A DNA stretch of 64,000 nucleotides, from NCBI GenBank assembly GCA_009760855.2, contig WPIO01000004.1, positions 6,636,001-6,700,000 on the forward strand, read 5' to 3'. The translations under genes were made by a program, and so were the position numbers. Shown here piece after piece: positions 21,801 through 32,675 of this stretch. This DNA comes from Cristatella mucedo (lineage: Eukaryota; Bryozoa; Phylactolaemata; Cristatellidae). Position 1 is the stretch's first letter, and every line of letters starts with the position of its first letter. Below the pieces are notes generated by a model. The model had not been told where the DNA came from. It did not search any database and saw only the letters and a list, made by a program, of their open reading frames with translations.

Positions 21801-23500
21801 CACTCGAGTGAAGAACACTGGCCGTCCTCTTGGCCGAGGCCTTCACCTTACTCGAGACATCAGTCTCGCTTAGGCAGATAAGCTTTTCGTATGCTTCTTG
21901 GCACTGCAACCACGCGAGCATGTTACCGACTGATATGCCCGAATAAAAAAAAAACACAGAGCCCAGCTGGCCCCGGATAGCCTTTGAATGAGCTGGCATG
22001 TCACTGTGCCTGGATATGTATCAACAATGACATGCAAAACTTGGCAGTCAATAGAGAGCTGTAGTGAGCTCCCGAAGATTTAAAATCAACAAGCATTTCC
22101 AGCAGGAACTCGTCGAGATCTAAGCGATACGAATCGATATATGACAGCCCTGAAACAGTCAAATGCAGAAAATCATTTTTCTCAATTTCTCTTCTACTTT
22201 CTTTCTGAGTTATAATAGTAACAAAATAAGTACATTTGCATTGAACTCCGGAGAGCTGAGTCTCTTTCTACGATAGGTTTAGCCGCCCTGTAAGGAAAGG
22301 AGTGTCATGCGAAAGATGAACGTGGCAGAGAAGAGGTTGACTCACAAATATGACGGCTAAGGCTGACTTGCCTTGAGCCTCGCACAGTGCACCCATCTCT
22401 CAGTAGGTCAGCAACAATTCAAAAGGAGAAATGTGCCCACTTCCTCAAGCTCATCCAATTATTTCTTTCTAAGGCTGTGTATGACATCAATCAAATAGAA
22501 GCGTTAAACCTCCCAAAAACATCGAGGTAGGAATAAAAATGAATATCTTGGCTTTAAGACGAAATCATGACTGCGAATCACTTAAAAGTATAGCTGTCAC
22601 ACTTTAGGCTAAAGTTGGACAAGAGAAAGACTGCATTTTCATTCCACATTACACATTAACGTCTATTTATGCCATCAAGAGGCATCTGATGCATGTTGAA
22701 TTATGTCATATGATGATGAATTTATTACAGACAGCAGGCTGTTTCTGGAGATGATAAAATATGTGCATTGAATTATACACAGCCCAGTACCTAGTGCAGT
22801 TTTGCAAACTGCTAGTAGTGTCGATTAAAATTGTCCTATCTATTTCAAATTTCTTGTCATACAATTACCTTTTTTCTAGATTTTGATATTTTGCCTGCAT
22901 GAGGAGTAATACCCGATGTTAAAAAGATTGCATTTATATATAGCAGAATTTTGCACGTCTATCAAGTTGATGGCGTTTGCCGTTATCTATCACGTATTCT
23001 AATTCAACACATTTTTTGCAGATTTCCGCAGATGTTGATCCTTTTCTGCACGTCACTTGCTCAGAAGATGTCCATCCCTAGTAGTTATATATCAAACAGA
23101 CTGATAAGTAAAGGCTCCCGATTAATTTTATTACTGACAGTCAATAGAGGGACAGCCGAATAGCTTAAAGTAAATCGGAACAGGTTGTTCAGAAATGACT
23201 GGCTCGTGGAACAATACAAGGTGTAAGAAATTGTTCCCACACCGATGTCCGGAACAGGATGACTAGGCGCGTCAGGAAGTAGCCGGATTCAAGCAAAAAT
23301 AAAGGTTAGTCATGCAATTTATCAACGAGAATGGCTAGCACTTATTGAATTGATCTGCAATTTTGCTCTAAAAATGTATCTTCTTCAACAAAGAGAAGCC
23401 CGGCTCCTTCACACACCAAGTCAGACGCCGGAAGATAGCGAGGTTGAGAGATGCCGAGAGCTGAGATACTTTATGATGAGATGCTTTCTGTTGGCTGGCA
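21800..23500. other. No gene or recognised repeat seen
   Basis: AT-rich sequence; nothing identifiable on either strand. Confidence 0.5.
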
Positions 23501-23521
23501 AGCTTTAGTAGGACCCGTGCA

Positions 23522-23582
23522 TGCGTGGATGCATGTACTTTGCATGCAGGCCTTGTGCATGCAAAGTACATGCATCCATGTA
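23522..23582. repeat. Perfect inverted repeat, 22-bp arms
   Basis: Left arm 23526-23547 (TGGATGCATGTACTTTGCAT plus GC) is exactly complementary to 23557-23578, with a 9-base spacer (AGGCCTTGT). Allowing G-U pairs the stem extends by four more positions. It lies downstream of the last RIPOR exon found, in otherwise unremarkable sequence. Confidence 0.9.
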
Positions 23583-24334
23583 CTAGAAACCACTGTCAAA
23601 AAAGCCGCTGCAATATTTACGCAAAGCACGATATTATAAAAGCCTACTACTACACATTATTTCAAAAGCCATGCTTGGTCACTAGCAGGAATTCGCATAC
23701 AGAGAGAAGTGGGACCATTTATTGCAAACAAGGGGCTATTACGGTCCTAAATCATCAACTTGCCATTTAAATCGGTAAGATGCGTAACAAAAGAGAAGAT
23801 TTCAGTCGCATACAACTTATAGCAGGCCGAGGAGGAGCCGTTGCTAGCAGCTGCCAGAGCTTCCACCAGCAAGTTCGGCAGGGCGGCTCATACGAGATGG
23901 CATGTGGGCCGTTGCTTGAGTCGGCCTTACTCTGCAGTAGAAGCGACTCAGCCACTGTAGCTCATCGTCAGAGCTAGCGTAGCTCCGCTCACTAGCGACA
24001 ATTGTAAGCCCAGACTTGGAGTAGCGAAACAGACAGCAGCCAACCTACCTAACTGCATGGTCAACTTCGCCGCCGCCACCACCACCACAACCCTGCAGCT
24101 GGCATGCGCTCTATGGAAAAAGCCTATCGGCAACGTAGGACTCGTTCAGTTGCTGAATATGACTCGGGTGACCGTGCACGCATCTATCGCTAGGCACGGA
24201 TTCCACTAAGGATGAGTTGTCTCAGCTTCACGAAGCACGGCGCGGGTAAACTGTTCGACGAGACACTGAGCCGAGACTAGGAGCCGAGGAATGGCAGCCT
24301 GATATGACGTCGCCAGCTTCGCTGCAGACGTTAC

Positions 24335-24465
24335 CTGCAGCTTTTCCAGGGCCAAGCAGGCCCCGGTACGAACGTCAGCTCTTGGATCCGTCATGCTGGC
24401 ACCGACAATGGCGGCCAGGATACAGCGCGAAGTCTCCGATCGTCCAGCACACTCGAAGTAGGCAG
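24335..24465 (-). CDS. RIPOR: RIPOR family protein, C-terminal helical-repeat exon
   Basis: The exon encodes AYFECAGRSETSRCILAAI, then DPRADVRTGACLALEKLQ. The segment RTGACLALEKL corresponds to the conserved QKAACLALKIL-type helix near the C-terminus of vertebrate RIPOR2. The acceptor has a strong pyrimidine tract (TTTCTTTCCCTCCATAG); the donor is CTGCAG before GTAACG. It enters with two bases, completing the single base left by the exon at 26352. The final exon, expected to add roughly 60 residues, was not found to the left. If the donor is skipped, the frame runs on to a stop at 24206 with sequence that does not look like the family. Confidence 0.82.
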
Positions 24466-24549
24466 CTATGGAGGGAAAGAAAGGTCGGTGACTGGCGTGC
24501 AGAGGCACCTCGGTCGGCGGTCTGCGAGAATGCAGGCCGCGGCATGTAA

Positions 24550-24553
24550 TAAA

Positions 24554-24587
<34 letters not shown>

Positions 24588-24690
24588 TACTTGATAAAGC
24601 GCCCTCAGAGAACTTAATCTCTTTCTAGGCGCTTTACATTTGCTGCAAAGGGAAATGCAATTGAATGGTAAGTAAAATCAAGTAACTCTG
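24550..24690 (-). mobile_element. LINE 3' end
   Basis: In reverse: long (AAT)n tail, GTACTTGATAAAGCGCCCTC, AGAACTTAATCTCTTTCTAG, GCGCTTTACATTTGCTGCAA and GAATGGTAAGTAAAATCA. Well preserved, lying just upstream of the RIPOR exon at 24335-24465. Confidence 0.85.
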
Positions 24691-24733
24691 GAACTAATGC
24701 AGCAGCTTCTGCTGCTGCAGCTGCAGATGCTGC

Positions 24734-24763
24734 TGCTAGCCAGTCATTTTTCACTGGCTAGCA
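24734..24763. repeat. Short perfect inverted repeat
   Basis: TGCTAGCCAGT at 24734-24744 pairs with ACTGGCTAGCA at 24753-24763 around the 8-base loop CATTTTTC. It is next to a CTGCTG/CAGCAG-rich stretch. Confidence 0.85.
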
Positions 24764-25479
24764 GGCATTATGATAATGTGATTCGCTGGTTCCAACTTGA
24801 CTCAAACGTAATAGTGTGATATTGTTAACCTCATTGCTGTAAAAATAGTCACGGTCCTGAGGTCAAATGTCTGACTCACTGCCTGCTATCAAGCACTTCC
24901 AGAACCAGAGACATTAAGCTGGTCACTGTCTGCACTCAATCTGACGACGCTTTGCCATTTCGTCTGAGCGGAAACGCACATCAAATTGAAAAACCAAAAT
25001 ATCAAGGCGGCTACACGGACCATCGACGGCCTGCATTGCACACTGATGGTCGAAGGAGAGTAGACCATTGTGCCAAGACAAAGTGCTGAAATGCGCTGCA
25101 CGGCACGGCGAAAACGGTTAGGCTTAACAAAAAATTCCGAATAAAGCTGTTCACTGCATGCATATACACGCATAGATTAGCTGGTCCTGTGAGCAACTCT
25201 AGAAAAACACACGAGTATACCAGCAAGCTAACTGAACTAGCCAAGAAACCATAGAGAAAACTGTCTCCGAAGCCTGTGACTTCATGTATGTGATGCATTG
25301 TGTATATTCGAATGTTTGTGTTTCTATATAAGTGCCCATGCATGGATAAGTCTCCGCTTGCTACACCCAAAAACTAAGAAGGCAAGTGGATTCTACAAAG
25401 GAGAGTTTTCTCCAGGGCACGCTAGGGGCAACGTGGCATTTGGTGAGCATTCGGACTTGATTATGTCTCTCCATCTGTA

Positions 25480-25690
25480 ACTAAACAAACCCGCAAAGAC
25501 TATGTGGATGTTACGCTGGAGTTTTGTATAGCACACTGACAACCTTAGCTGCATTTTGTATGCATTCGGTAGCCAACAGACTTCATCTCAAAAGAAAGAT
25601 AATGTGAGAAGCGTAGCCTAGTCAGGAAAGCAGTTGAGGTAGTGAGTAGCATGGAAAAAGAAGCTCAGGACGGCTGAGTTACGATGCCAG
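25480..25690 (-). mobile_element. Family-C repeat fragment (LINE-like 3' region)
   Basis: In reverse it shares with 38130-38375 the segments CCGCAAAGACTATGTGGATG, TTCGGTAGCCAACAGACTTC and GAGGTAGTGAGTAGCATGGA. Confidence 0.7.
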
Positions 25691-25698
25691 TCGATAAT

Positions 25699-25840
25699 AA
25701 AATCCAGTAGTTAAGGTGCTCGCCCCGACCAAGGCCTCGCTAAGGTCGTGGGCTTGAGCCCTGAGGCAAATGTGAAGCGCCTGAATAGAGATTAAGTTCT
25801 CTTTGGGCGCTATACAAATGAATTATTCATTTATTTATTT
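25699..25840 (+). mobile_element. tRNA-derived SINE-A
   Basis: AGTTAAGGTGCTCGCCCCGA, box B GTCGTGGGCTTGAGCCC, then a body-tail AATGTGAAGCGCCTGAATAG, AGATTAAGTTCTCTTTGGGC and GCTATACAAATGAATTATT. The tail closely resembles the LINE 3' end of this genome. Confidence 0.88.
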
Positions 25841-26351
25841 AAAGGTAATGTAGCGTAGAAGTCGTAGCCCACGATGGCTAGACGGGAAATGCCAGAGTCG
25901 GGGAAAATAGAGTGAAGACATTCATTGAGCAGATGGAGTTGTGGATGTGAGCTCGACAGTCTAGATTCCGTTATGCGAAGAGCTATGTCATCAAAACTCT
26001 CTAAACAATGGAAGAAACAGAGGCAGTTTTAATTACTAGAGTAACAGAAGGCGAAACAATGCTAAAATGAATGCAGCTCAATATTAAGATTAGCTAGAGT
26101 GAGAAGCTTATTCCTAGCAGACTGAATCGGCCATTTTTCCTTCCCATCACTTTCGTCGACCTAAGCCACGGAGTACCTTTAGCAAAGCGGACGTCCGACC
26201 GAGTTATATCGATTTGACCACCGATCTGTCACATTAACATTTAGCACCAACTGCAGAACCCTGACGGCTCCAGTGAGTGGTGACCATCACATACTAGCCA
26301 TTGGTCAGGCCTACCAGCCGCTACGTGCCGAACCACTCTTTGCTGTGTTAC

Positions 26352-26507
26352 CTGCAGCAGCTGATGCGCCTTCGTTGATGTGCGGCGCGGACAGGTGACC
26401 GAGCAGCATTCGAACCACCTCGTCGGCGGGCACCGTGTCCTGCAGCGAGCGTATAGCTCGCCAGATGATCACCGAGTTGCCCGACTTGAGGCTGTCCAGA
26501 AGCCACA
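26352..26507 (-). CDS. RIPOR: RIPOR family protein, helical-repeat exon
   Basis: Encodes WLLDSLKSGNSVIIWRAIRS followed by LQDTVPADEVVRMLLGHLSA. This fits the HEAT/armadillo-like C-terminal repeats of RIPOR proteins (the stretch that in vertebrates reads LLQTMSDLAPSN... then LRTLALLL). The acceptor GACGTTTGCAG and the donor GCTGCAG before GTAACA frame a 156-bp exon, phase 1 in and phase 1 out, matching both neighbours. Confidence 0.82.
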
Positions 26508-26889
26508 CTGCAAACGTCAGACTCGCGAGCTCGTCCCTGTGGCTTCGCCGAACTATGAGAAGACGCTATGAGAGCCGGTGCATTTAACCGAACGCAGCCG
26601 TGTTGAAGCCAAGCCAATGAAATTCGGGAAGAAAAATAAGAACGACAAAAGAAGGAGAGCAATACATCAGAAGCGGACTGGAATCGCTTGGGCGATCAAC
26701 GGCAGCCGATCTTGACTGCATGGGTTCGCAGCTGCTGCTTGAGGCGCCACTCAAAGGGGGTGCAATAATGGTGTAAAGGACGATGACGAAGGCGTTCAGG
26801 AAGGGCTAGCCGACTGGTTTACCACGAACAGCACGACCGAGCTAAGGTACCCGGAAAGAACGTCAGAGCGACCACGATCAACGACTTAC

Positions 26890-27045
26890 GCTCTGCAGCC
26901 ACGTCGGTGGCGAAGTCGTTCAAGTTGTAGTAGGACCTCTCCGTCATGAAGTCGATCAGCTGGGGCAGTGTGACGACCAGCCTTGACCGGACTTGCGACG
27001 GGAACAGTGCACTGCCGACGATGTGCGAGGCCATTAGGCTGCGTG
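26890..27045 (-). CDS. RIPOR: RIPOR family protein, helical-repeat exon
   Basis: Encodes RSLMASHIVGSALFPSQVRS, then RLVVTLPQLIDFMTER and YYNLNDFATDVAAE. It aligns in order with the vertebrate stretch around FRTLVSQILDRAEP, then VFQYYSYFTSHG and LESYLSQLARQ. The acceptor is CTGCTGCCTCTGTAG; the donor is a consensus GTAAGT after GAGC. The exon is 156 bp, phase 1 in and phase 1 out. Confidence 0.85.
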
Positions 27046-27119
27046 CTACAGAGGCAGCAGAGTATGCGACTGCAACCGTATGCCGACACTGACAAATTTG
27101 GCTAGCCAAGTGCAAACGC

Positions 27120-27300
27120 TAACCGTACTATATATACATAATGACACTGTGTATATTACTCCCGATGTTATGCAGGCTGACACCGGGCGTGCTACAGTTA
27201 ACTGTAAGATCATGATTCCTGTACAGCATATGTACAGTGCCTATAAAGAAGATACATTCTCAGAGGGTGATAATCAAATGTATCATTATTATTACTACCA
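27120..27300 (+). mobile_element. Old LINE 3' end
   Basis: Eroded matches in the family order: ATAATGACACTGTGTATATT, ATGCAGGCTGACACCGGGCG, then a degraded terminal motif and an ATTATTATT tail. Confidence 0.5.
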
Positions 27301-28275
27301 TCCATCTGATGGAGCTCTGTCTCCCGGCAAGAACAAATTGAAGGGCACCGTCGGGGTGAGTGACTGGGAGCAAACGATCAGTGAGAACAAAACAGATGCA
27401 CCAGCAGCTCCTGATTAAGCAACAGATTAGGCTCCTCCGAGCCATTTCGAAGCAGGAAAGTTCTCAGCGACAGATTCGACAAAAAGACAATCGACAATTG
27501 AAGCCTAAAAATACGATACCGTAGCATGGTAATTGGCGAAGCATAAATAAGCTGGAAGCCTGTAAACATAAATGTGACCGGACCGTCAACAATTAATAGC
27601 TTTAAGGCCACTCGGATATATCGCTGTGCCAAAAGTAGACGGGGAGCTTCTGGTGTTTATGCATCTGTGGCTCACTAGTACGGCGAGTTTGATTTTTGTG
27701 CAAGGTCTAAATTGGCAAACTGGTAGCAGCAACAGAGACGAGTTTACAGGCTGCACCGTCCGATCGGACGAGCAGTGCAGCCGAAGAGGGTCGAAAAACC
27801 GTTGCAAAGGCAATCGCTTGAGCCGAGCCCACGCAACACTACCAGTCGCTTACGAACGCTCGCCAGTCCGACTGCGTTCTGCCTGGAGTATCTGAGGAGG
27901 AAAATTCAAAGGAAAATCATTGATGGCCTACCTGTAGTGTTGAACTTGCTCACTCAACTGCAGCAAGTGAAGATAACTTGTCAAGACGGCCTACTGTGGG
28001 CACTCCTCCTCCTCCTTATCCTCCTCACCCCCATTGAAGAGCTATACCATATCGGGAAAATTAGAAAAGCTGACAAGGCCATCCTCCCAGTCTTGAGCCG
28101 CCCCACGATTTTGCTGCCCTAGAGCGACCCACCTCAAAGCAGTGCTCGGGCAGGATTCCTGAGCAGGCACAAAGGGATAGGTAGCAGACAGCTGAGTCTT
28201 CTCAAAGCCGGCCTGCAGCCGCCAGGCCGGCCCTAGCTTGCCACGGTCCTCAAGGTTAATAGCAGGTCCACTCAC

Positions 28276-28449
28276 TTCGATTGATGAGGGTGTCAGATCC
28301 GTCGCAGCCTACTCCGGCGATGTGCATTCTTTCCAGTGACTGAATGAATTGCTCCCGGGTCAGGTAGAGTTTGCTACCTCTAGTAGCGCGGCACCAGAAC
28401 TCTCGAACCGGCTCAGTGGCTGCCGAAACTCCCGGCTGGTAGTCCAGAA
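28276..28449 (-). CDS. RIPOR: RIPOR family protein, C-terminal region exon
   Basis: Encodes LDYQPGVSAATEPVREFWCR, then TRGSKLYLTREQFIQSLERM. The EFWCR...QFIQSLE pattern corresponds to the SFWTKCC...DRVMKQLE segment of RIPOR2. The acceptor is AAGTTTTTTTTGCAG; the donor is a perfect GTGAGT after CGAA. The first two bases complete a valine codon with the single base left by the exon at 29894; it leaves one base for the next exon. Confidence 0.87.
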
Positions 28450-29040
28450 CTGCAAAAAAAACTTTGCTTTGAGAGGCTTTGCACGATAGCTTTGCGTATA
28501 GAAGGTAGCCCGGCAGTCCCTGAATTGAAGAGTGCACGTGCAAGGAGGGAAAAAGAAGAGTGGTGCAGCCGGATGCAGCTGAACTTATTCAGACCGCCTG
28601 CTCCCAGCCTCGAGGCAAGCGAGCAGAGTGGCTCGGTCAGCTGATGACCACTATATATATCTACCGGTCAGCTCAACCGAGAGTCAGGTCGCCGGCAAGC
28701 GCTCTATCGAAGCCAGCGCAAGATTCTGACAGGTGTTCTGCCGGGGAGTGCTTTGAGTGTTTCGAGGAGCCGACAGGCACTGCACTCTCTACTCGGCAGC
28801 TCAGCTGCGACTGCTCAGCTGAAAGCCTTGTATGGAATCTATGCTGGCTAGCCAGCTGGCTGTTTGCCAACAGTGGATCTCTTTGGTGCTGCACTTTTCG
28901 TAAGCATAGGCCATTGATGCTGAAGCTATTCAATTGCTCCATGTGTTCATAATTGTACCGCCACAAACCGAAGCTTGGGTGTGAGCCAAATCGCGGTACA
29001 TGTGCAGCATGTACGGGAAGGTATCTCCACACTCCAGGCT

Positions 29041-29220
29041 GAGCTGGTCAGCGGTTAAGGTTAAGGTCAGCGGTTAAGGTTTTCTCTCCCAAAGTCTGGC
29101 CAAAGTCAAGGGCATATGTTTTAGCCCCGTCCCACATGTGAACTGCCTAGACAGAGACCATGTTAACTTAGAGCACTATACAAATGAATCAAATATATAT
29201 ATATATATATATATTTATTT
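29041..29220 (+). mobile_element. Degraded SINE-A with internal duplication
   Basis: The head segment GGTCAGCGGTTAAGGTT occurs twice in a row (29046 and 29064). It is followed by CATATGTTTTAGCCCCGTCC, GTGAACTGCCTAGACAGAGA and GAGCACTATACAAATGAAT, leading into TA and TTTA repeats. Confidence 0.65.
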
Positions 29221-29320
29221 ATTTATTTATTTATTTTAGGACGACCGAGCCGGCTGAAGCTTAGGCCGAAGCTGAGACAACACCGTGGAGAGCTCAGTTG
29301 CAGCCCGGGCATAGGGAGTT

Positions 29321-29454
29321 CGGCTCGAGCTGGTTTGGTCTAGCGGTTAAGGTGCTCGCCCCGATCAAATTCTGACTGTGGTCGTGGGCTCGAGCCCCGA
29401 GGCATATGTGAAGCGCCTGAATAGAGATTAGGTTCTCTTGGGGCGCTACATAAA

Positions 29455-29460
<6 letters not shown>
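29321..29460 (+). mobile_element. tRNA-derived SINE-A, best copy
   Basis: Box A TGGTCTAGCGGTTAAGG, then GTGCTCGCCCCGATCAA, box B GTGGGCTCGAGCCC, and tail GTGAAGCGCCTGAATAGAGA, TTAGGTTCTCTTGGGGCGCT. It ends directly in a (TA)n array. Confidence 0.92.

Positions 29461-29531
<71 letters not shown>
29457..29531. repeat. (TA)n microsatellite
   Basis: Pure TA repeat grown on the 3' end of a SINE-A copy. Confidence 0.95.
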
Positions 29532-29536
<5 letters not shown>

Positions 29537-29893
29537 TTTTTATATCCCAAGTTGGCCAACCGACTCAGCCGCGAGCGAAGAAGAGAAGGTGAGAAGCAGT
29601 CGAGGCAGCACAGACGACGCAAGTGCGAGGCTGGTAGAGGCGTCGGAGGCTCTGTCCAAGGAGCTCTCGCTCCGACGGCTCGGCACGAGAGTGACGTTAG
29701 CACCGGAGCGTCCATCTATTTGCCGCTCCAGCATTTCGCCAATTTCGCAGAGGCTAGCGCCGAGCGGCGGCTTACCGTGAAAACAGGGTGCATTCGACAG
29801 CTCCGACGGTGCATGCAACAGCTGGGCAACGGGCTGAACGGACAGCTAGCGCGAGCCTTCGGCGTTTCGGCAGCAGCAGCAGCAGCAGCTTAC

Positions 29894-30041
29894 CTCTGCT
29901 GACATCAATGCTTCCGTCGGGCCTGAGCAGGCCGCCGTGCGTGGACAGGCAGTGCAAGGACGCCAGCAGCTGGGTCTGCTGGACGAGCTGGCTAGTCCAC
30001 TTGTCTCTCTCGGCTTGCAGGCTGTCTCTACTCTGCAACCT
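29894..30041 (-). CDS. RIPOR: RIPOR family protein, exon joining linker to helical repeats
   Basis: Encodes RLQSRDSLQAERDKWTSQLV and QQTQLLASLHCLSTHGG, helical sequence matching the LLEKLSRQIQVMEKL region of RIPOR2. The acceptor is TGCACTTTCTGCAG, the donor GTAAGC after AGCAGAG. It starts in phase 0, exactly as the preceding exon ends, and ends in phase 1. The join gives ARCEQLLQ-RLQSRD without interruption. Confidence 0.86.
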
Positions 30042-30199
30042 CTGCAGAAAGTGCAGTGCTCAAAGTGGGCCACCCGTGACACAGCGACGTCGCCTGCCAC
30101 ACAAGGCTGACTACTTCGGACCGCTGGGAAGAAAGAGTCGCCCGCCACCCGAGTGCAGGATTACAGCGAAGGCTCTTCTCGTCCTCCGACTGGGCTCAC

Positions 30200-30510
30200 C
30201 TGCAGCAGTTGCTCGCATCTGGCCAGATGCTGCACGGCTACAATGTCGAGGTCACTGCAACCCAGCCCTGGAGCTCCAGCCGCGGCTGTCGGCCTGCAGC
30301 CGTGGAGGAGGCTGCCGTTGTGGTGAGATCTCGGGACTCGCAAGCAGCCCGGATGAATGCCAGAATCTGCCGTGGCCGAGGTGGCTGCAGAGCGCAAGCT
30401 CTCTGCCTCCATGCTGTCGTTGCTTGCGCCGGCGTGACTCGACGCCCTGCCGCCTTCCCAGTGCCCTTCGCAGCACATCGGCGAGTCGTGGTCTTCGCAT
30501 CTACGGAAGC
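30200..30510 (-). CDS. RIPOR: RIPOR family protein, serine-rich linker and start of C-terminal region
   Basis: A 311-bp exon with acceptor CCTCATACCTAGCAG and donor CTGCAG before GTGAGC. The first part is a variable acidic and serine-rich linker (SNDSMEAESLRSAATSATAD, SGIHPG). The second part, SDLDIVAVQHLARCEQLLQ, is a diagnostic match to the LDITIVRHLQYCTQLVQ segment that opens the conserved C-terminal half of RIPOR2. It needs a preceding exon that ends with one extra base; that exon was not found. Confidence 0.85.
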
Positions 30511-30954
30511 CTGCTAGGTATGAGGCGAGGCCAAGAAAGAAGAAGGAGAAAGATGGCACCGAGCTTGCAAGGCCTAGGCCAGGTGTGAATCGAGTGAATA
30601 AGCAGCCTGAGCTAAAGGGCTACACGACTATCTTTGCTACGTGAAATTTATTAGGTTTCTAAGCATTAACTCCGCAAAGGCACAAGGACTGAGCGAGTGC
30701 TAGGCGAAAGAAATCCTGTGGTCACACAAAGCCTAAGTAGCTTCCAGAGCCCATATAGCCAACATATAGCGCCCATATAGCGTCCATATAGCCAACAGAC
30801 TGTATCGCTGGAAACAAACTAAAAGTGAGAAAGTGAAAAGTGAGAAGCCTGGCTGAGTCAGGAGGGCAATAAAAAAAACAAAAGATTCACGAAATTAATA
30901 GTAGCTCACGGTAGCTAGAATGAATTTGCAACAATCGAAGTAAGTTCCACAATC

Positions 30955-31450
30955 TTATATATGCAGAACAAAAGCTTCGTTGACCAATGGTCTTAAAGGA
31001 AAGAAATGTAAATGACAACTTATTGTCTGAGAATGCCTGACGGCATGAGAAGGCTGAAACTGGTGCCGCAGGTTAGTTAGGTATGAAGGAGCCCAGCCAT
31101 GACGGGCTTTGTGGGTCGTCATAAGAATTTTGATTTGAATCCCTTGATCGACCAAGAGCAATTGCATTTCTTTCAGAATAGGAGCCACGTGGCTCAATCT
31201 CTGGGATTGTTCAGCTAGAATTGCTACCATATTCATCATTGGCTGCACTGGCATAATGGCTATTTTTATTAGCCCAGCTAAAGTGTTATTGCAATATTCC
31301 AACGTCGACAGAACCACGGAGCTAGTTTGATTTTTAGCATGTCCTGTGGTAGACAGTCCCTAATAGTAAACAACAATTGCATGTGGGGGCTAACTATGCA
31401 AGCAGTCATTTTAGTTAGCGGGATTGGCATTCCGCATATAGTAAAAATAA
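30955..31450 (-). mobile_element. LINE reverse transcriptase C-terminal fragment
   Basis: The minus frame shows LEYCNNTLAGLIKIAI, PMMNMVAILAEQSQRLSHVA and HGWAPSYLTNL. This is the pattern LDYCNSLL...LQ..QN.AARL...HVTP, then HGLAPSYLTDL, of CR1/L2 reverse transcriptases. It is intact for 120 codons but diverged, and it lies in an intron of the RIPOR gene in sense orientation. The upstream part (31278-31450) is in a shifted frame. Confidence 0.75.
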
Positions 31451-31579
31451 TAAATTTGCATAGCACCCTCAGCACATGAGATGGTCATGAGACAGCGTCG
31501 AAGTGTTTAGTGACATTTCTGAGTACATTTAAACATCTACTGGGTAAGGAACTACATCGCAACTTTTACGGATATTTGG

Positions 31580-31835
31580 TTTTAGTAATATATCTCCGTC
31601 TGTAACTCCACAAAGTCATAAAGACCATGTGGGTGTTACCCAGGAGAGTTTTTTTATAGCGAACTCGCAGCCTAAGCGGCTTTCGGTACGCAGCCAACAG
31701 ACTTCGTCTCACGCAACAAAGAGAAAGTGGGAAGCATAGCAGAGTCAGGAGAGCACTCAAGGTAGTGAGTAGCATGGAAGTAGCAGCTCAGGAACGCTGA
31801 AAAAGGATGAGCCATAGTCGGCAGTAGGAGAGTAG
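31580..31835 (-). mobile_element. Family-C repeat copy
   Basis: Contains TATCTCCGTCTGTAACTCCA, GACCATGTGGGTGTTACCCA, GCTTTCGGTACGCAGCCAAC, GACTTCGTCTCACGCAACAA and GTAGTGAGTAGCATGGAAGT in reverse. It nearly matches the plus copy at 38130-38375 segment for segment. Confidence 0.8.
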
Positions 31836-32469
31836 TTGTCTGTCCAATATAAGCAGGACAGGGCTGCTGTGCCAATTTTCCACAGTAAGCTGACGAAGAA
31901 AATAGAGCATAAGAATCAAATAATGAGCCAAGACAGGAGGACACGAATCTTGTTTGGATGAGGTTGAGAATCTATCGGAGTACAGCGAAAGCCCTTTCAG
32001 TTTGGATAAATTCTAGCTTGTCGAGCTATAACGCAGCGACTGCGAAGGACGGTCAACTTAATACTGCAGCAACCGATGATTACGGCACCAGTACCTCTTC
32101 AGGGGTTCAAGGCCATTGTAGCCATCGTCGACGTTAGCTGCATCATAAGATGAGTCGTCGTGCAAGCGCTTGCAGCACACAACGCAAGTTCGCAGCCAGC
32201 AAGCTGTGCACATCGGAACACCGCTTCTCCACATCTACAAAGTTCGTCCAGCCGAATCGAGTGCTGTTGAGGCCATCGAGCAGCAAGGCCAGAATCTGCT
32301 GTTGCACATCAACAGCATGCAGTAACCGGTGGCGGAAAAAGAGGTCAAATGCTGGTTAGCTCAACTCAGTTCACCTTAGCCCTAAATTTCCGATGAGCAT
32401 TCAGCATGGTGCCGCAACCAGAGTGCCCCGAATGGGCATGCAGTTCAGTACCCACTTTTTTATGGCATC

Positions 32470-32675
32470 TGAATACAGCCTGATGGCTACTAACCATATT
32501 TTACATGTTGACACTGAGCATGTCACCTCAAGCCATGTTATGCCTGTTGTGCATGTTACCACAAACCGTTTGATCATGCTTCCGTTAAAGCATGTGTAAA
32601 GTGCTTACAAATAAGTCGTTCTTTGAGGTGCTATACAAATGTATTATCATTATCTTTATTATTATCGTTATTATG
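32470..32675 (+). mobile_element. Old LINE 3' end
   Basis: GATGGCTACTAACCATATTT, TGACACTGAGCATGTCACCT, CATGTGTAAAGTGCTTACAA, GAGGTGCTATACAAATGTAT and an ATT-rich tail. Confidence 0.65.

Noticed and set aside
24206-24334. Read-through C-terminus of the RIPOR exon to a stop at 24206
   Set aside because: A usable donor precedes it and the extra 40 residues do not resemble the family's C-terminus; kept only as an alternative.
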